A stretch of DNA of 5,285 nucleotides from Lachnospiraceae bacterium. Its GTDB lineage: Bacteria > Bacillota > Clostridia > Lachnospirales > Lachnospiraceae. The number at the start of each line of letters is the position of its first letter. Positions within the stretch are counted from its first letter, which is position 1. The stretch spans positions 1 to 5,285 of the forward strand of contig DOVL01000044.1 of assembly GCA_003520105.1 (NCBI GenBank), read 5' to 3'. The notes beneath the pieces are model-generated. The model was not told where the DNA came from. It saw only the letters and a list, made by a program, of their open reading frames with translations, and searched no databases. This document shows, piece by piece, positions 5,282 through 5,285 of this stretch. The position numbers and the translations under genes were made by a program.

Positions 5282-5285
5282 AGCA

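Overview
The window looks like ordinary chromosomal DNA from a low-to-mid GC Firmicute. The best guess is a clostridial gut or rumen bacterium of the Lachnospiraceae type (Butyrivibrio/Roseburia/Coprococcus-like). This is inferred from the protein styles: a topoisomerase IV A subunit with a lineage-typical insertion, a clostridial 3D-domain protein with a TAYCxCxxCCGK motif, GGAG-type ribosome binding sites and sigma-A-like promoters. All recognisable genes are on the + strand, and I see no mobile element, tRNA, rRNA or CRISPR array.

Layout. (1) Positions 1-2186 hold a type IIA topoisomerase A subunit (ParC-like) that lacks only about its first 30 residues because the window starts inside it. 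(2) Positions 2263-2592 hold a small acylphosphatase, 76 bp downstream with no visible promoter or terminator between, so probably co-transcribed with the topoisomerase. (3) A 150 bp AT-rich gap holds a roughly 23 bp imperfect inverted repeat that encloses a good sigma-A promoter, followed by an S66-family serine peptidase (LD-carboxypeptidase/MccF type) ending at 3864. (4) A 394 bp gene-free stretch (3865-4258) contains two hairpins, a strong intrinsic terminator (4025-4067), a near-consensus promoter (4152-4180) and a structured 5' leader. (5) Positions 4259-5149 hold an exported 3D-domain protein, predicted to act on the cell wall, with a signal peptide, a Lys/Glu/Ala coiled coil and a C-terminal catalytic-type domain. 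It is closed by a strong, bidirectional-looking terminator. (6) The last about 50 bp contain two adjacent hairpins that look like a REP-type palindromic repeat cut by the window edge.

How the parts relate. Topoisomerase IV and acylphosphatase form one likely transcription unit, though no functional link is evident. The S66 peptidase and the 3D-domain protein both plausibly act on peptidoglycan (muropeptide trimming in the cytoplasm, wall remodelling outside), but each has its own promoter and a terminator separates them. I found no convincing undescribed multi-gene system. The parts most worth a second look are non-coding: the dyad over the peptidase promoter, a possible alternative RNA fold that competes with the 4025 terminator, and the terminal palindromic element.
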